Assembly: GCA_016703765.1 (NCBI GenBank) | Contig: JADJBL010000002.1 | Coordinates: forward strand, 248,001-312,000 | Reading direction: 5' to 3' | From: Saprospirales bacterium | GTDB lineage: Bacteria; Bacteroidota; Bacteroidia; Chitinophagales; Saprospiraceae | DNA: 64,000 nucleotides | Shown here: positions 46,201-56,377 of the stretch, one piece after another | Layout: each line of letters starts with the position of its first letter | Position numbering within the stretch: position 1 is the stretch's first letter | The notes under the pieces: generated by a model | Told to the model about the DNA's origin: nothing | The model's database searches: none | The model's input: the letters and a program-made list of their open reading frames with translations, nothing else | Translations under genes and position numbers: made by a program

Positions 46201-48940
46201 CCAGGTCACTGCAACCGCTACCGGTCTGGACGTGGGAACGTTTTGGGTGACGGTCACCGACATCGTCGGCTGCGCCGATTCGATCTTCGTAGATGTCACG
46301 GCGCCCAACCCCATGGTCGTGAGCATTTTCAACGATTCTACTACCTGCTTTAACATAGCCGACGGTTTTGGCGAGGTATTCGTCTCCGGCGGCTCTCCCG
46401 GATATACCTTTGCCTGGAGCGACGGTGGCCCTGCTACCCAGATCAGGACAAACCTTGCCCCCGGACTACAGTCCGTCACTATTACAGACGACAACGGTTG
46501 CTTCGAGATTATCGACTTCGAAGTGAACCAGCCGGCGGCGGTCGGCGCCAACCTGCTCTCCACCCTGGTGAATTGCTTCGGCGGATCCACCGGTACTGCC
46601 ACCGCGATACCTTCCGGTGGAACGCCGGGTTATCAATATCTCTGGAGCAACGGCCAAATCACTCCGACCGCTACCGGTCTTCCCGCAGGAAGCGCCGGCG
46701 TGACCATCACTGATGACAAGGGCTGTGCAAGCTCTTTCACCATCGTGGTAAGCCAGCCGCCCCTGCTCGACATCACGAGCCTGACCTCTACCCCCGCGCT
46801 TTGCTTTGGGGGCAGCACGGGAACGGCTACCGTCACTGCCACGGGCGGCACAGGAACTTATTCCTACCAATGGAGCAATAACCAGGCGACGCCTACCGCC
46901 AGCGGACTACCCGCCGGGACGGTCAGCGTGACGGTTACCGATATCAACGGTTGTACCGACACCCAATCTACCGGGGTAGGACAGCCTACCCAGCTCAGTA
47001 CCTCGATCGGCGGTACCAACCTGTCCTGCAGCGGCAACCCCGACGGGACGGCTACCGTGACCCCCTCCGGCGGTACCTTCCCCTATTTCTACATCTGGAC
47101 CAACGGCCAGCAGACCCAAACGGCGACCAACCTTCCGGTAGGCGTTTCGGGGGTTACCGTTACGGATAACAACGGCTGTACGACTACCAACACGGTCAGC
47201 CTTACGGCGCCGATCGATCTGAGCCTCGGCCTCAGCGGCGACAACGTCGATTGCAATGGAGGCCAGGACGGCAGCGTTACGGTTTCCGTGGTGACGGGTA
47301 CAGGGCCCTACGATTATATCTGGAGCAATGGGGAGGCCACCCCGACGATCAGTGGATTGATACCGGGAATTTACTCCGTGACTGTTACGGACGCAAGCGG
47401 CTGTGAAGAGATCGCTTCGCTGCAAATCACCCAGCCCCAGGCCCTGAGCGCCGATCTCGGCCAAACCGACGCGCTTTGCAACAACGGGGCTACCGGAAGC
47501 GCCAGCGTGACCGGTATTTTCTACGGACCTACCCCGGCCGACCCGGACGATTTTACCTATCAGTGGAATACCTTCCCGCTGCAAAGCACCGTATCCGCCA
47601 CAGGGCTTACCGGCGGTCAAACCTATACCGTGACCATTACCGACCAGGCCGGATGCACGCTGGTGGAATCTATTACTATTGGCAACCCGCCGGCCATCGA
47701 TATCTTCATCGAATCCATCCTCGACGCCTCCTGCTTCGGGGGTAAGGACGGGGTTGCTACGGCAAGCGCCAGTGGCGGTTCTCCTCCGTATACCTTTGTC
47801 TGGGGCCCCAATTCGGGCAGCCAGGTCGGACCGGAAGCCAGCGGACTGGTGGCCGGGACCTACGGGGTGATCGTCACCGACGACAACGGGTGCAGCAACT
47901 CGACCACGGCTGTGGTCGGTCAGCCCAGCCAGTTGAAGCTCAGCTTCGCCGTCGACCCGGTTGATTGCTACGGAGAAGATTCTGGAGCCGCTACGGCCAT
48001 TCCGGGAGGCGGAACCGCCCCCTACGTCGTCACCTGGTCGACCGGCCAGAGCGGATTCCTGGTCGACGCACTCTCGACGGGCACTTATCTGGCAACGCTG
48101 ACCGATGCAAACGGTTGCGATATGGAAAGCGAAGTCTTCGTGCCTCAGCCCGCCTCGCCCATCGTGGCCAACTTCACGGAGCGGGATGTGAGCTGTTTCG
48201 GCGGCGCGGACGGGTCGGTGACCTTCGAAACCTCAGGAGGTACGCCGCTCTATTCCTATAGTATCGACGGGATCAATTACTACGGATCACCGCAGATATT
48301 CGGCTTGCTGCCCGGTACCTATAACGTATTCATTCGGGATGCCAACGGCTGCGGGTACATCTCCGATGATGTCGAGATCGGCGAGCCCGATCCCCTGGTA
48401 GTCGACCTGGGGCCGGACATCGAGATCGTCGCCGGTCAAACCCTACAACTAAGTTCCACGGTGCTCAATGCCACGGGCGCCCTGACCTATATCTGGGACC
48501 CCATTTCTCCCGACTCGCTTACTTGCTACGATTGCCCGGTAACGGAATCCCTCGACCCCGTTTTCTACGCTGCGTCCTTCCGCCTGACCGTGGTCGACGA
48601 AAACGGCTGCGAAGGGGAGGATATCATTCGCGTGCTGGTTGACAAGGAAAACCCGGTGATGGTGCCTACCGGCTTCTCGCCCAACGGAGACGGTCAAAAC
48701 GACCGTTTGATGGTGCACGGAAAACCCGGGACCCGGGTGTTCCTCTTCCAGGTTTTCGACCGCTGGGGAGAACTGGTCTTCGATGCCCGGAACTTCAATG
48801 TCAACGATCCCAATACCGGCTGGGATGGGGTTTTCAAAGGACAATTGATGAACGGAGGAGCCTTTATCTGGTATATCGAAGTGATCTTCGACGACGGGAC
48901 ACAGGCGGCTTACAAGGGTACAAGCACCCTGGTGAGATAA
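43257..48940 (+). CDS. SprB-repeat adhesin with choice-of-anchor L domain, type B sorting, frameshifted
   Basis: About 1894 residues after repair. Order: signal peptide (about 1-27), a choice-of-anchor L domain (about 28-285, NAVGF-like ... RFNYVFGSEEYPEYACTSFNDVFGFFISG), a Calx-beta-like domain (about 285-390), a P-domain-like region (about 430-570), an Ig-like segment (YEWTPSVGLSCDDCPQPT), a FnIII-like segment, thirteen SprB-type repeats, and a type B gliding-associated C-terminal domain (VPTGFSPNGDGQNDRLMVHGKPG ... FDRWGELVF ... AYKGTSTLVR). The frame breaks at CCCC (44505-44508); adding one C restores INIPLPPPPSFTNQNN. The P-domain, Ig and repeat block closely resemble those of the adhesin at 35376-40398. 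No porP gene adjoins this copy. Confidence 0.9.
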
Positions 48941-48958
48941 AGCCGAAGAAAAATCCTG

Positions 48959-48999
48959 AAAAGCAATTGCCACCGCCGCAGGCGGTGGCAATTGCTTTT
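48959..48999. terminator. Perfect 19-bp stem hairpin after the third adhesin
   Basis: Stem with loop GCA (core CCACCGCC/GGCGGTGG), ending in TTTT on the plus strand; starts 19 nt after the adhesin stop. A likely terminator for the 5.7-kb message. Confidence 0.8.
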
Positions 49000-49041
49000 G
49001 AAAATTATTTTAAAAAAAAGTAATTGTTTTCATAAACATTG

Positions 49042-49072
49042 TTGCGCCATTAAATGTATATACATATATTTG
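49042..49072 (+). promoter_or_regulatory. Promoter and palindromic operator of the marR gene
   Basis: TTG (49042-49044) and TATATTTG (49065-49072) are 20 nt apart, an excellent Bacteroidota promoter. Between them lies a perfect 12-bp palindrome ATGTATATACAT (49054-49065) overlapping the -7 box, a plausible site for autorepression. The ATG at 49077 is only 4 nt beyond the -7 box, so the message should have almost no leader. Confidence 0.65.
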
Positions 49073-49076
49073 TGCC

Positions 49077-49529
49077 ATGAAACTGGAAGACGAGATCCAC
49101 CAAAAAACCTTTAAGGACGTTTTCATGAAAGCCCAGATCAACGTGATGTTCACGGCGGCCTGGCTGGATCAGCGCACGAGCGGCGCTTTGAAAAAGTTCA
49201 GGATCTCCTGGCAACAGTTTAATATTCTCCGCATCCTAAAGGGGATGCATCCGGAGCCCGCCACGGTAAAACTGCTCACCGAGCGGATGATTGACAAGAT
49301 GTCCAACGCCTCCAGGCTGGTTGAAAAACTCAAGAAAAAAGGCTTGGTGTACCGCCTCGAATGCCCGGAAGACCGGAGAAAGGTCAATGTCGGTATCACC
49401 GAAGCCGGTTTGGAACTGGTCGAGCAGGCTTCCAGTTCGGTCGACAGCCACATGTCGGGTTGCCTCAAGGCGATCTCCGAAGGCGAAGCGGCAATATTGA
49501 ACGACTTGTTGGACAAAATGAGGGGTTGA
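49077..49529 (+). CDS. MarR-family transcriptional regulator
   Basis: A 150-residue winged-helix protein. The pattern fits MarR: a dimerisation helix (TAAWLDQRTSGALKKFRISWQQFNILRILKGMHPEPATVKLL), the recognition helix in MIDKMSNASRLVEKLKKKGLVYRLECPEDRRKVNVGITEAG (the DRR wing), and a C-terminal helix. It probably represses its own gene through the palindrome upstream, and perhaps the YceI gene 75 nt downstream. The ligand is unknown. Confidence 0.92.
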   Translation: MKLEDEIHQKTFKDVFMKAQINVMFTAAWLDQRTSGALKKFRISWQQFNILRILKGMHPEPATVKLLTERMIDKMSNASRLVEKLKKKGLVYRLECPEDRRKVNVGITEAGLELVEQASSSVDSHMSGCLKAISEGEAAILNDLLDKMRG

Positions 49530-49603
49530 ATTTTTTTTGCACCTATTATTGTATAGACACTTAATGTTTAAACTTTAAATCACTAATTTTAAAAGCTGGT
49601 ATT

Positions 49604-50206
49604 ATGAACAATTCATTTTTTCGCACGCTGATCTTTGCACTTTTGATGGTTCCCGCCGTATCGATGACCGCAGGAACCGGCCCGATTGAAACTTACAAGG
49701 TGAACCTCGCTTCCAGCAAATTTGCCTGGAGAGGGTATAAGGTGACCGGACAACACCACGGCGTAATTTCCCTGACGAGCGGATCGCTCCAGTTTCAGGA
49801 CGGCAAATTGACGGGTGGCCAGTTTGTGGCAGACATGACCACGATCGATGTGCTCGACATGACCGGAGAATACGGGGACAAACTGGAGGGACACCTCAAG
49901 TCGGACGATTTCTTCGGCGCAGCCAACTATCCGAACGCTACCCTGACCTTCACCAAGGTGACCTTCCTCGGCGACAATGAATACGACATCAGCGCCGATC
50001 TGAAGATCAAGGGCAATACGGGTAAACTCCAGTTCAAAGCCACGGTGATCCAGGCCGGTAACCAAATCCTGGCCGATGCAGCCGTGAAAATTGACCGCTC
50101 GAAGTACGATGTGCGCTACGGTTCCAGCACCTTTTTCGGGGACATGGGCGACAAGGCCATCTACGACGAATTTGACCTGACCATCAGCCTGGTGGCCGGT
50201 AAATAA
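49604..50206 (+). CDS. YceI-family periplasmic protein
   Basis: A 200-residue exported lipocalin-like protein: signal peptide (TLIFALLMVPAVSMTAG), then YceI hallmarks YKVNLASSKFAWRGYKVTGQHHGVISLTSGSLQFQDGKLTGGQFVADM, LEGHLKSDDFFGAANYPNATLTF and KIDRSKYDVRYGS. Family members bind polyisoprenoid or lipid-like molecules. MarR and YceI genes are frequent neighbours in this phylum, suggesting regulation by the marR product. Confidence 0.93.
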   Translation: MNNSFFRTLIFALLMVPAVSMTAGTGPIETYKVNLASSKFAWRGYKVTGQHHGVISLTSGSLQFQDGKLTGGQFVADMTTIDVLDMTGEYGDKLEGHLKSDDFFGAANYPNATLTFTKVTFLGDNEYDISADLKIKGNTGKLQFKATVIQAGNQILADAAVKIDRSKYDVRYGSSTFFGDMGDKAIYDEFDLTISLVAGK

Positions 50207-50230
50207 GCGATAGACAACTGTTTTTCTTTA

Positions 50231-50268
50231 AAGGCAGCCCGACTTCCAAGCCGGGCTGCCTTTTTTTT
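50231..50268 (+). terminator. Rho-independent terminator after the YceI gene
   Basis: An 11-bp GC-rich stem (AAGGCAGCCCG/CGGGCTGCCTT) followed by eight T, 25 nt after the YceI stop and just before the convergent NADH dehydrogenase gene. Confidence 0.85.
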
Positions 50269-50269
50269 G

Positions 50270-51601
50270 TTAGCCCTGATGGATCGGGTTGTGCCTCGGG
50301 CTCCTGGGCCGGATGATCAGGCGCAGGGATTGGTCGTAGGTCATGTAATTCCAGACCCAGTTGATAAAGACAAAAACCCGGTTTTTAAATCCGATGAGCT
50401 GGAACAGATGCACCAGCAGCCAGATGAGCCAGGCAAAGAAGCCCTGCGTTTTGTAATGGGGAAGGTCCACCACGGCACGGTTGCGGCCGATGGTCGCCAT
50501 AGAACCCAAATCCTTGTATTGGAAAGGCTTCCAGCCGGAGACGGAGAGCGAACGCAGCATATTGGCGGCCAGATTCCGGCCCTGTTGAATAGCCGGCTGG
50601 GCCACCTGGGGATGGCCTTTCGGATAAGCTTCGTCCTCCATATAGGCGATATCACCGATCGCAAAGACGTTATCCAAACCCTGCACCCGCGAGTACCGAT
50701 CCACCCGGATGCGGTTGCCCCGGAGGATGGCGGCTTCGGGCAGCCCGGGCACCTTGTTGCCGATGATACCGGCCGCCCAGATGACCTTTTTGGAGCGTAT
50801 CCGCGTCCCGTCGTTCAGTTCCACCCATTCCCCGTCGTAGTCGGTGACCATGGCGTCCAATTTGACCTGTACATCCATTTTCCGAAGAAATTCCAGGGCC
50901 GCCTGGGAAGACTCCTCCGACATGCCGTTCAGGAGCCGGGGGCTTCCTTCGGCCAGTAAGATCTGCATTTTGCCGGCGTCCAGTTCCGGGTAATCCTTCG
51001 GAAGGATGAATTTCCTCATTTCGGCCAGCGCTCCCGAAATTTCCACCCCCGTCGGTCCGCCGCCGACCACCACGATATCGATCAGGCTCTGCCTGTCCTC
51101 CGTGGTTTTTGCAGAAAGTGCTTTTTCGAAATCGTTGAGCACGGAATTCCGGAGGTAAAGCGCCTCGGAAATGGATTTCATCGGGATGGCTTTCTGCGCA
51201 ATGTGCTCATTCCCAAAAAAATTAGTCTCGGCCCCAACTGCTATTACCAGGAAATCGTATTGTATAGACCCGATGGGAGTATGTACCTGTCGGGTTGCCG
51301 TATCAACCGCTTCCACGGTCGTCATCCGGAAGTGCACGTTTTTCTTTTTCTGAAACATCTTCCGGAGCGGAAACACAATAGAGCTGGGCTCGAGGCCCGA
51401 CATCGCCACCTGGTAGAAAAGGGGTTGAAACTGGTGGTAATTGTTCTTATCAATCAACACGACCTGAAAAGGCCCTTTCGACAGACGTTTGGTCAATTCC
51501 AGCCCCGCGAATCCTGCGCCGACCACTACGATACGCGGAAGAGCCGATTCGGGGATCTGAATCTGCAAGGCTGCTTCCGCTGCAAATAAACTGCTTTCCA
51601 T
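50270..51601 (-). CDS. Type II NADH dehydrogenase (NDH-2)
   Basis: A 443-residue FAD protein that oxidises NADH and reduces quinone without pumping protons. FAD loop RIVVVGAGFAGLELTKRL near residue 22, NADH loop DIVVVGGGPTGVEISGALAE (about 180), and a FAD-contact region NVFAIGDIAYMEDE. The C-terminus is hydrophobic (FFAWLIWLLVHLFQLIGF), the usual membrane-association part of NDH-2. The longer ORF start (51736) would include residues from the neighbouring gene; the ATG at 51601, 2 nt after the protease stop, is preferred. Confidence 0.92.
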   Translation of the reverse strand: MESSLFAAEAALQIQIPESALPRIVVVGAGFAGLELTKRLSKGPFQVVLIDKNNYHQFQPLFYQVAMSGLEPSSIVFPLRKMFQKKKNVHFRMTTVEAVDTATRQVHTPIGSIQYDFLVIAVGAETNFFGNEHIAQKAIPMKSISEALYLRNSVLNDFEKALSAKTTEDRQSLIDIVVVGGGPTGVEISGALAEMRKFILPKDYPELDAGKMQILLAEGSPRLLNGMSEESSQAALEFLRKMDVQVKLDAMVTDYDGEWVELNDGTRIRSKKVIWAAGIIGNKVPGLPEAAILRGNRIRVDRYSRVQGLDNVFAIGDIAYMEDEAYPKGHPQVAQPAIQQGRNLAANMLRSLSVSGWKPFQYKDLGSMATIGRNRAVVDLPHYKTQGFFAWLIWLLVHLFQLIGFKNRVFVFINWVWNYMTYDQSLRLIIRPRSPRHNPIHQG

Positions 51602-51603
51602 TT

Positions 51604-54600
51604 TTATTGAACTACAATTTTCAGTGTCTGTATTTCGCCGGCCGTTCGGATCACCAACTCGTACATGCCCTTTGGAAGATGGCTCAGGTCGGCGGAGTAA
51701 GTACCCCAGCTCTGCTGTCCGGAGGGGAATGTCCAAACTTCGCGGCCTCCCGCATCGAGGATCCGAAGCTCCGGCGATCGGCCCTCGTATCCTTTCAGGA
51801 TGATGTCAAACTGCCCTTTGTTCGGGTTTGGAGAAATGACCACGGAAGTCCCGTCGCTCAGGTCCTCCGTCCCGGTAAACTGGACCACCACATCTTTGCT
51901 GAGCTCCACGCTTCCGCAATCGTTGGTCACTGTCAGGGTCACCGTGAAGGTCCCAGGGCTTTCGTAAGTATGCACGGGGTTCTGCTCTGTGCTGAATGCG
52001 TCATCCCCAAAGTTCCAGGAATAAGACAATCCATAAATCGAATTGTTTGTAAAAGTGACTTCTCCATTCATGCTGGTAAACTGAAAATCGACAATCGGCA
52101 ACGGCTTGACAGCGATAAGCTGGTAGGCCGAGTCGTAAAAACTACCGTCGTAAACCAGGAGAGATGCGATTTGGAAGCCTTGTTCGAGGTAGTAAACCGT
52201 GTGGGGCCCGGGTCCGATAGCGCTTGGAGGCTCGGACCCCGTGCCGAAATCCCATAAGAAGGAAAGCCCTTCGCCCGTTGCATCTTCTTCAAACACGACC
52301 GTTTCCCCCTGGCATATTAGATCCTCTGAAACCAGGATACCCGCCTGGGGCAGGACGATGTGCTCCACATTCACATTGTCGATGTACAGGCTGTTGCCGT
52401 ACCCGGTGATATTGATAAAATGGATGACCAGCGATTCGCCGGCAAAATCCGCGAGGTCCACGATCTCCTTTCTCCAGTCGCTGGAATCCTGGGGCTCGAA
52501 GGGAAAGGTTTGAGGAGGAACCGTCGCCAAAATGTCTTTTTCCTTGTAATAAACGGTCCCCGCAAAAGTGCTGCCGCAATCGGTATACACGTCGATGCGC
52601 AGGGCCTCCCAATATTGAACCAGGTCCCAGACCGCGTAGGACAAATCGAAGGTGAGCTTGATGTCCGGGCCGGCCCCGCTCAGGTCGTAGGGGAAGGTGA
52701 TCAGGACGTCCTCGGCGCCCGAGTTGTTGTAGTAGTAATTATCGACCCACATGGCCGTGGTCGGCAATCCGTCTGCCCCGAGTACTTCCTTGGCTTCAAA
52801 CGTATAATCTCCGTCGTCATTCAGGATATGCCAATAGTCGGGTGGGATATTCCCTTCGAAGGTCTCCGCGATACCGCCGGACACGCCAGGGCCCGGGTAG
52901 ATGACCACCGAAGTTTGCTGCGACAGGGTATCGTTGAACCCCGCCTCATCTGTGCCGTCGGGAATGTGGACCCAGACCCGGAAATCAAAAAGCCCTGGGC
53001 CTTGTAATTCGAGCGGGATGGATAAATCGAACGTAACGGTATCCCCGACCGGAATGATCCCGGTCACGGATTCGGTTACAACAGGCTCATTTCCAAGCTG
53101 AAAAGAGATCTCCGGGTCGGCCTGATCGGTCGATCCGTTGTTCCAGACATCGACGGATACCAGGGTTTCCAAAGCGTCGCAACTCGTGAATCCCGCCCCT
53201 GGGTTATTGATTCTCGCGATGGCCAGGTCGTTTTGCAGGGTACAATTGAACAGGCCTTCGCTCCAGGGGATAGCCACGGCGCGCCTTCCGCGCAATCCCC
53301 CCTCGCCGGTGGCGCGCACGGAAAACCAATGATCGAGCGTCGGATTGCCGTTGATAGCGGGCACGTCGTAAAACAAGTCTGCTGTCGTGCCGACCGAGTC
53401 CATATATAGGTCGCCGAGCAGGAAGACGTCATAGGTTTGGGCCCCCGGAACCGAATCCCACTCCAGGCGGATGAACCCGGGGCATGCCTGCCCGATCTGG
53501 AGATTGGCCGGAACCCCTACGATAGAAAAAGGGAATCTCGTTCTGCCCGCTGATCCCATTCCGACTCACCCGCACAAAGGCCTTTCCCGTGACTTGATCC
53601 GGGACGGTCCATTGCAGGAGCCGGGCATTGCCCGCCAGGGTAGCGGCGGAAGTCCAGGTGCTGCCGTTGTCGATGGAGTATTCGACCAAAAAACTATCCT
53701 GCACGCCATGGGCGTCCCAGTGGATGATTTCCACTTCTCCCGGCGCGAAACCCTCTCCGCCGTAGGGGTGGGTCAGGGTGATTTCGTCGTAATAAAAATC
53801 GTAGGTGACCCAGTATTTCTGGGGGCCAAAGGGGATCTCCGTTCCGCTAATGAACAGGGATAAGGGCCCCGGCCCCGGATTGGATATTCGGATCTGTTCG
53901 ACGTTGTTGAGCGAATCCCTGCCCGGAAAGGCCGGCAGGTCCAGCATGGCGGGGGAGGGGCTGGGATTGAGTATCAGAGGTCTGAAAGGGGGCCCGGCGG
54001 GGTTTTCGATTTCCATGTCCAGATCGTTTACCAGGGCTTTGAGTGCAAACTCCGAGCCTTCCGGATCGCTCCAGCACACCATGATTCTGGCCTGGAGCAC
54101 GCCGGCCGGTACGTCGATGAGGTGCTGGGTTAGCCCATCCTGTTCGATTTCCCCTTCGAAAAATCTCTTTTCTTCGATGCTCAGGGCGGCGCGGTAGGCG
54201 TTTACGTGGCCCCATCCAAACTTGAAGTCGGGTCCCTCGTTGCCCAGGTCGTTGGCCGTATTTAGCATGACGGCTTTCAAGAGCGCCGCTTCGGCGATTT
54301 GACCGGCGTTGCTTTCGCTGTATGCCTGGTGGAGCTGCGCGGCGATCCCCGCGATGGCCGGCGCGGAATAGGAAGTGCCGTCGCTGATCGAGTAGGTATT
54401 GCCCGGCAGGGCGAGCATCACATCCTCGCCGAATCCGGCGATATCGGGCTTCAGGCGGCCGTCGGTGGCGGGCCCTCTGCTGCTGAAATTGGACAATAGC
54501 CCTTCCGAGGTCAGAGCGGCCACGGCCATGGAGTTTTTCGATTGTTTATGCCCTCCGGTAATATTTCCCCATCCGCTTCCGGCGCCGTAGCCGCAGTTTT

Positions 54601-55693
54601 GTGCGCCTGCGTTGCCGGCGGAGAAGACGTGCAGAAAGGTAGGGTGTGCGTACAATTGCTGATCGACAGTTTGGGAGGTCACGGAGTAGCCCTCGTTGCA
54701 TCCCTGCGAATAGGAGGTATTGGTCACCAGCACCCCGCTGTTGAGGTGCAGCGACAGGGTGCTGTCCAGAAAATCGGGCACGTAATTCAGGGTATGGATG
54801 ATCGAACCGGCGGCCATCCCCTTGGCTTTCGGGTCCAGGTTGCCGGCGCCGCCCACCACGGAAGAGACCTGGTCTCCATGGGTTCCCGAATCGCTGTTCA
54901 CATCCTCCTGGTCGAGCCGGTTGTGGAAGTCGATATGCGCCCCGACGAACCCATCGTCGCGAACCAGCGCATGGACTCCTTCTCCGGTATAGTGCCTGCC
55001 GGATGGAAATTCTGTGTCGATGGCGTTGGTCCTATGGAGGTTCCGGCCTTTGAAATCCTCCGGTTCGCCGGGCTCGGGGGCCAGTTCGAGGTAGGCCACA
55101 AAGGGCAGCCGGGCGATTTCCGCCACTTTTTCCGGATCGATCGCCGCGAGCAGAAAATTATTCCGGCCGTTGTGCCGGACGATCTCGATCCCGAAGGCGC
55201 TGCAATAGGCCAGGACCTCCTCCACGGGGAGGGAGGAATAATATTTGAGGCTAAGTTCCAGCTTTCCGTGGCGCAGGGCCCAATCCGGATACGGCAATTC
55301 GAGGAGGTTTTGAGCCACTTTGAGGTGTTGGGGAATGGGAGCGAGGCTGCGAATTCCGGCATCGAGCAGTTGCCCGGCGCCGATCCCGGCCGGAAGGGAA
55401 GCTATGTATGCTTTGTGGGGAATATAATCGAGCAGCAGGATACCATCTTCTGCGAGCCTTTGCCGTTGTCCGGCCGTCGGGATCTGCTCAAACCGGATCA
55501 GTCGGAAGAATTGATCGCCCACCCTTTCGGTTTCGGGGTCCACTTCCTTCATGTCGAAATCACCTGCATTTTCGGGCAGCAAAAGGACGCCGGAACGGAG
55601 GTACAGGAGATCGGAATGCTGGGCGGAAAGGCGGGGGAGTGCCAGCAGGAAAAACAGGCAGATGGCAAGCGAGGCGGTCGCAGTTTGTTTCAT
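51604..55693 (-). CDS. Subtilisin-like (S8) T9SS serine protease, frameshifted
   Basis: About 1362 residues after repair. Signal peptide, N-terminal prodomain-like region (about 25-210), then a peptidase S8 domain with catalytic Asp in VRDDGFVGAHIDF, His in DSGTHGDQVSSVVGG and Ser in DGTSYSAPAIAGIAAQL; beta-sandwich and MAM/jelly-roll-like domains follow, then a PKD domain (SYSWNFGDDAFSTEQNPVHTYESPGTFT) and a type A T9SS C-terminal domain (VVISPNPNKGQF ... GMYELVIRTAGEIQTLKIVVQ). The frame breaks at five A on the plus strand (53526-53530): IPFFYRRGS should read IPFSIVGVPANLQ. Secreted protease exported by the T9SS. Confidence 0.9.
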
Positions 55694-55717
55694 ACAGCTA
55701 TCCGTTTTGATATATGA

Positions 55718-56374
55718 TCAAAGATAAGCCCTCAGCCGGCGGCGGTGCAGACCGGGGCTGTATTTTTTCCGTATCATTTCCGTCAATTCGAAGTATTGGT
55801 CTTCATGGCTCCAGAAATCGCAATCTCCCAGTTCGATCAATAAAATAGGGAGGTCGTCAGTGGAACGGAAATAGTCCTGGTAGGACTCCTGGATGGATTC
55901 GAGGTAGGAGGAGGGAATCTCCAGCTCATAGGTTCTGCCCCGGCGCTGGATATTTCGGATCAGGTGTTCGACCGGGCGGTGGAGGTACACCAGCAGGTCG
56001 GGTTTGGGGAAGGAGGCGTTGAGGATATGGAACAAGCGCTGAAACAGCCGGTACTCTTCGGAGTTGAGGTTGTTTTGAGCGAACAGGAGGGTCTTGACAA
56101 AATAGTAGTCGGCCACCACGGTTTCCTGGAACAGGTCTTTCTGGATCAGGTGCTCCTGGAGCTGTTTGTGGCGTTCGGTCAGGAAGAAGAGCTCGACCGG
56201 GAAGGCGTATCGCTCCGGGTTGTCGTAGAAATAGGATAGGAAGGGGTTGTCGGCAAATTCCTCCAGCACGAGCCTGCAGGGATAATCGCGCTCGAGCATT
56301 TTGCACAGGGTGGTCTTGCCCGCGCCGATATTGCCTTCGATGGCAATAAACTGATGTGGGAATGCCTGCGCCAT
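55718..56374 (-). CDS. Deoxynucleoside kinase
   Basis: A 218-residue kinase with the P-loop EGNIGAGKTTL near residue 15, a substrate-binding EF/ERxxF-like stretch (FLTERHKQLQEHL), and the lid pattern LIRNIQRRGRTYELEI. Family members phosphorylate deoxyadenosine, deoxyguanosine or deoxycytidine in nucleotide salvage; the preferred base cannot be read off. The gene follows folK by 3 nt, as often seen in Bacteroidota. Confidence 0.93.
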   Translation of the reverse strand: MAQAFPHQFIAIEGNIGAGKTTLCKMLERDYPCRLVLEEFADNPFLSYFYDNPERYAFPVELFFLTERHKQLQEHLIQKDLFQETVVADYYFVKTLLFAQNNLNSEEYRLFQRLFHILNASFPKPDLLVYLHRPVEHLIRNIQRRGRTYELEIPSSYLESIQESYQDYFRSTDDLPILLIELGDCDFWSHEDQYFELTEMIRKKYSPGLHRRRLRAYL

Positions 56375-56377
56375 CTG

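Noticed and set aside
44453..48940. Tandem DNA repeats in the adhesins as a mobile or satellite element
   Set aside because: The periodicity comes from protein repeats of about 80 residues; individual DNA repeats are diverged and in frame.
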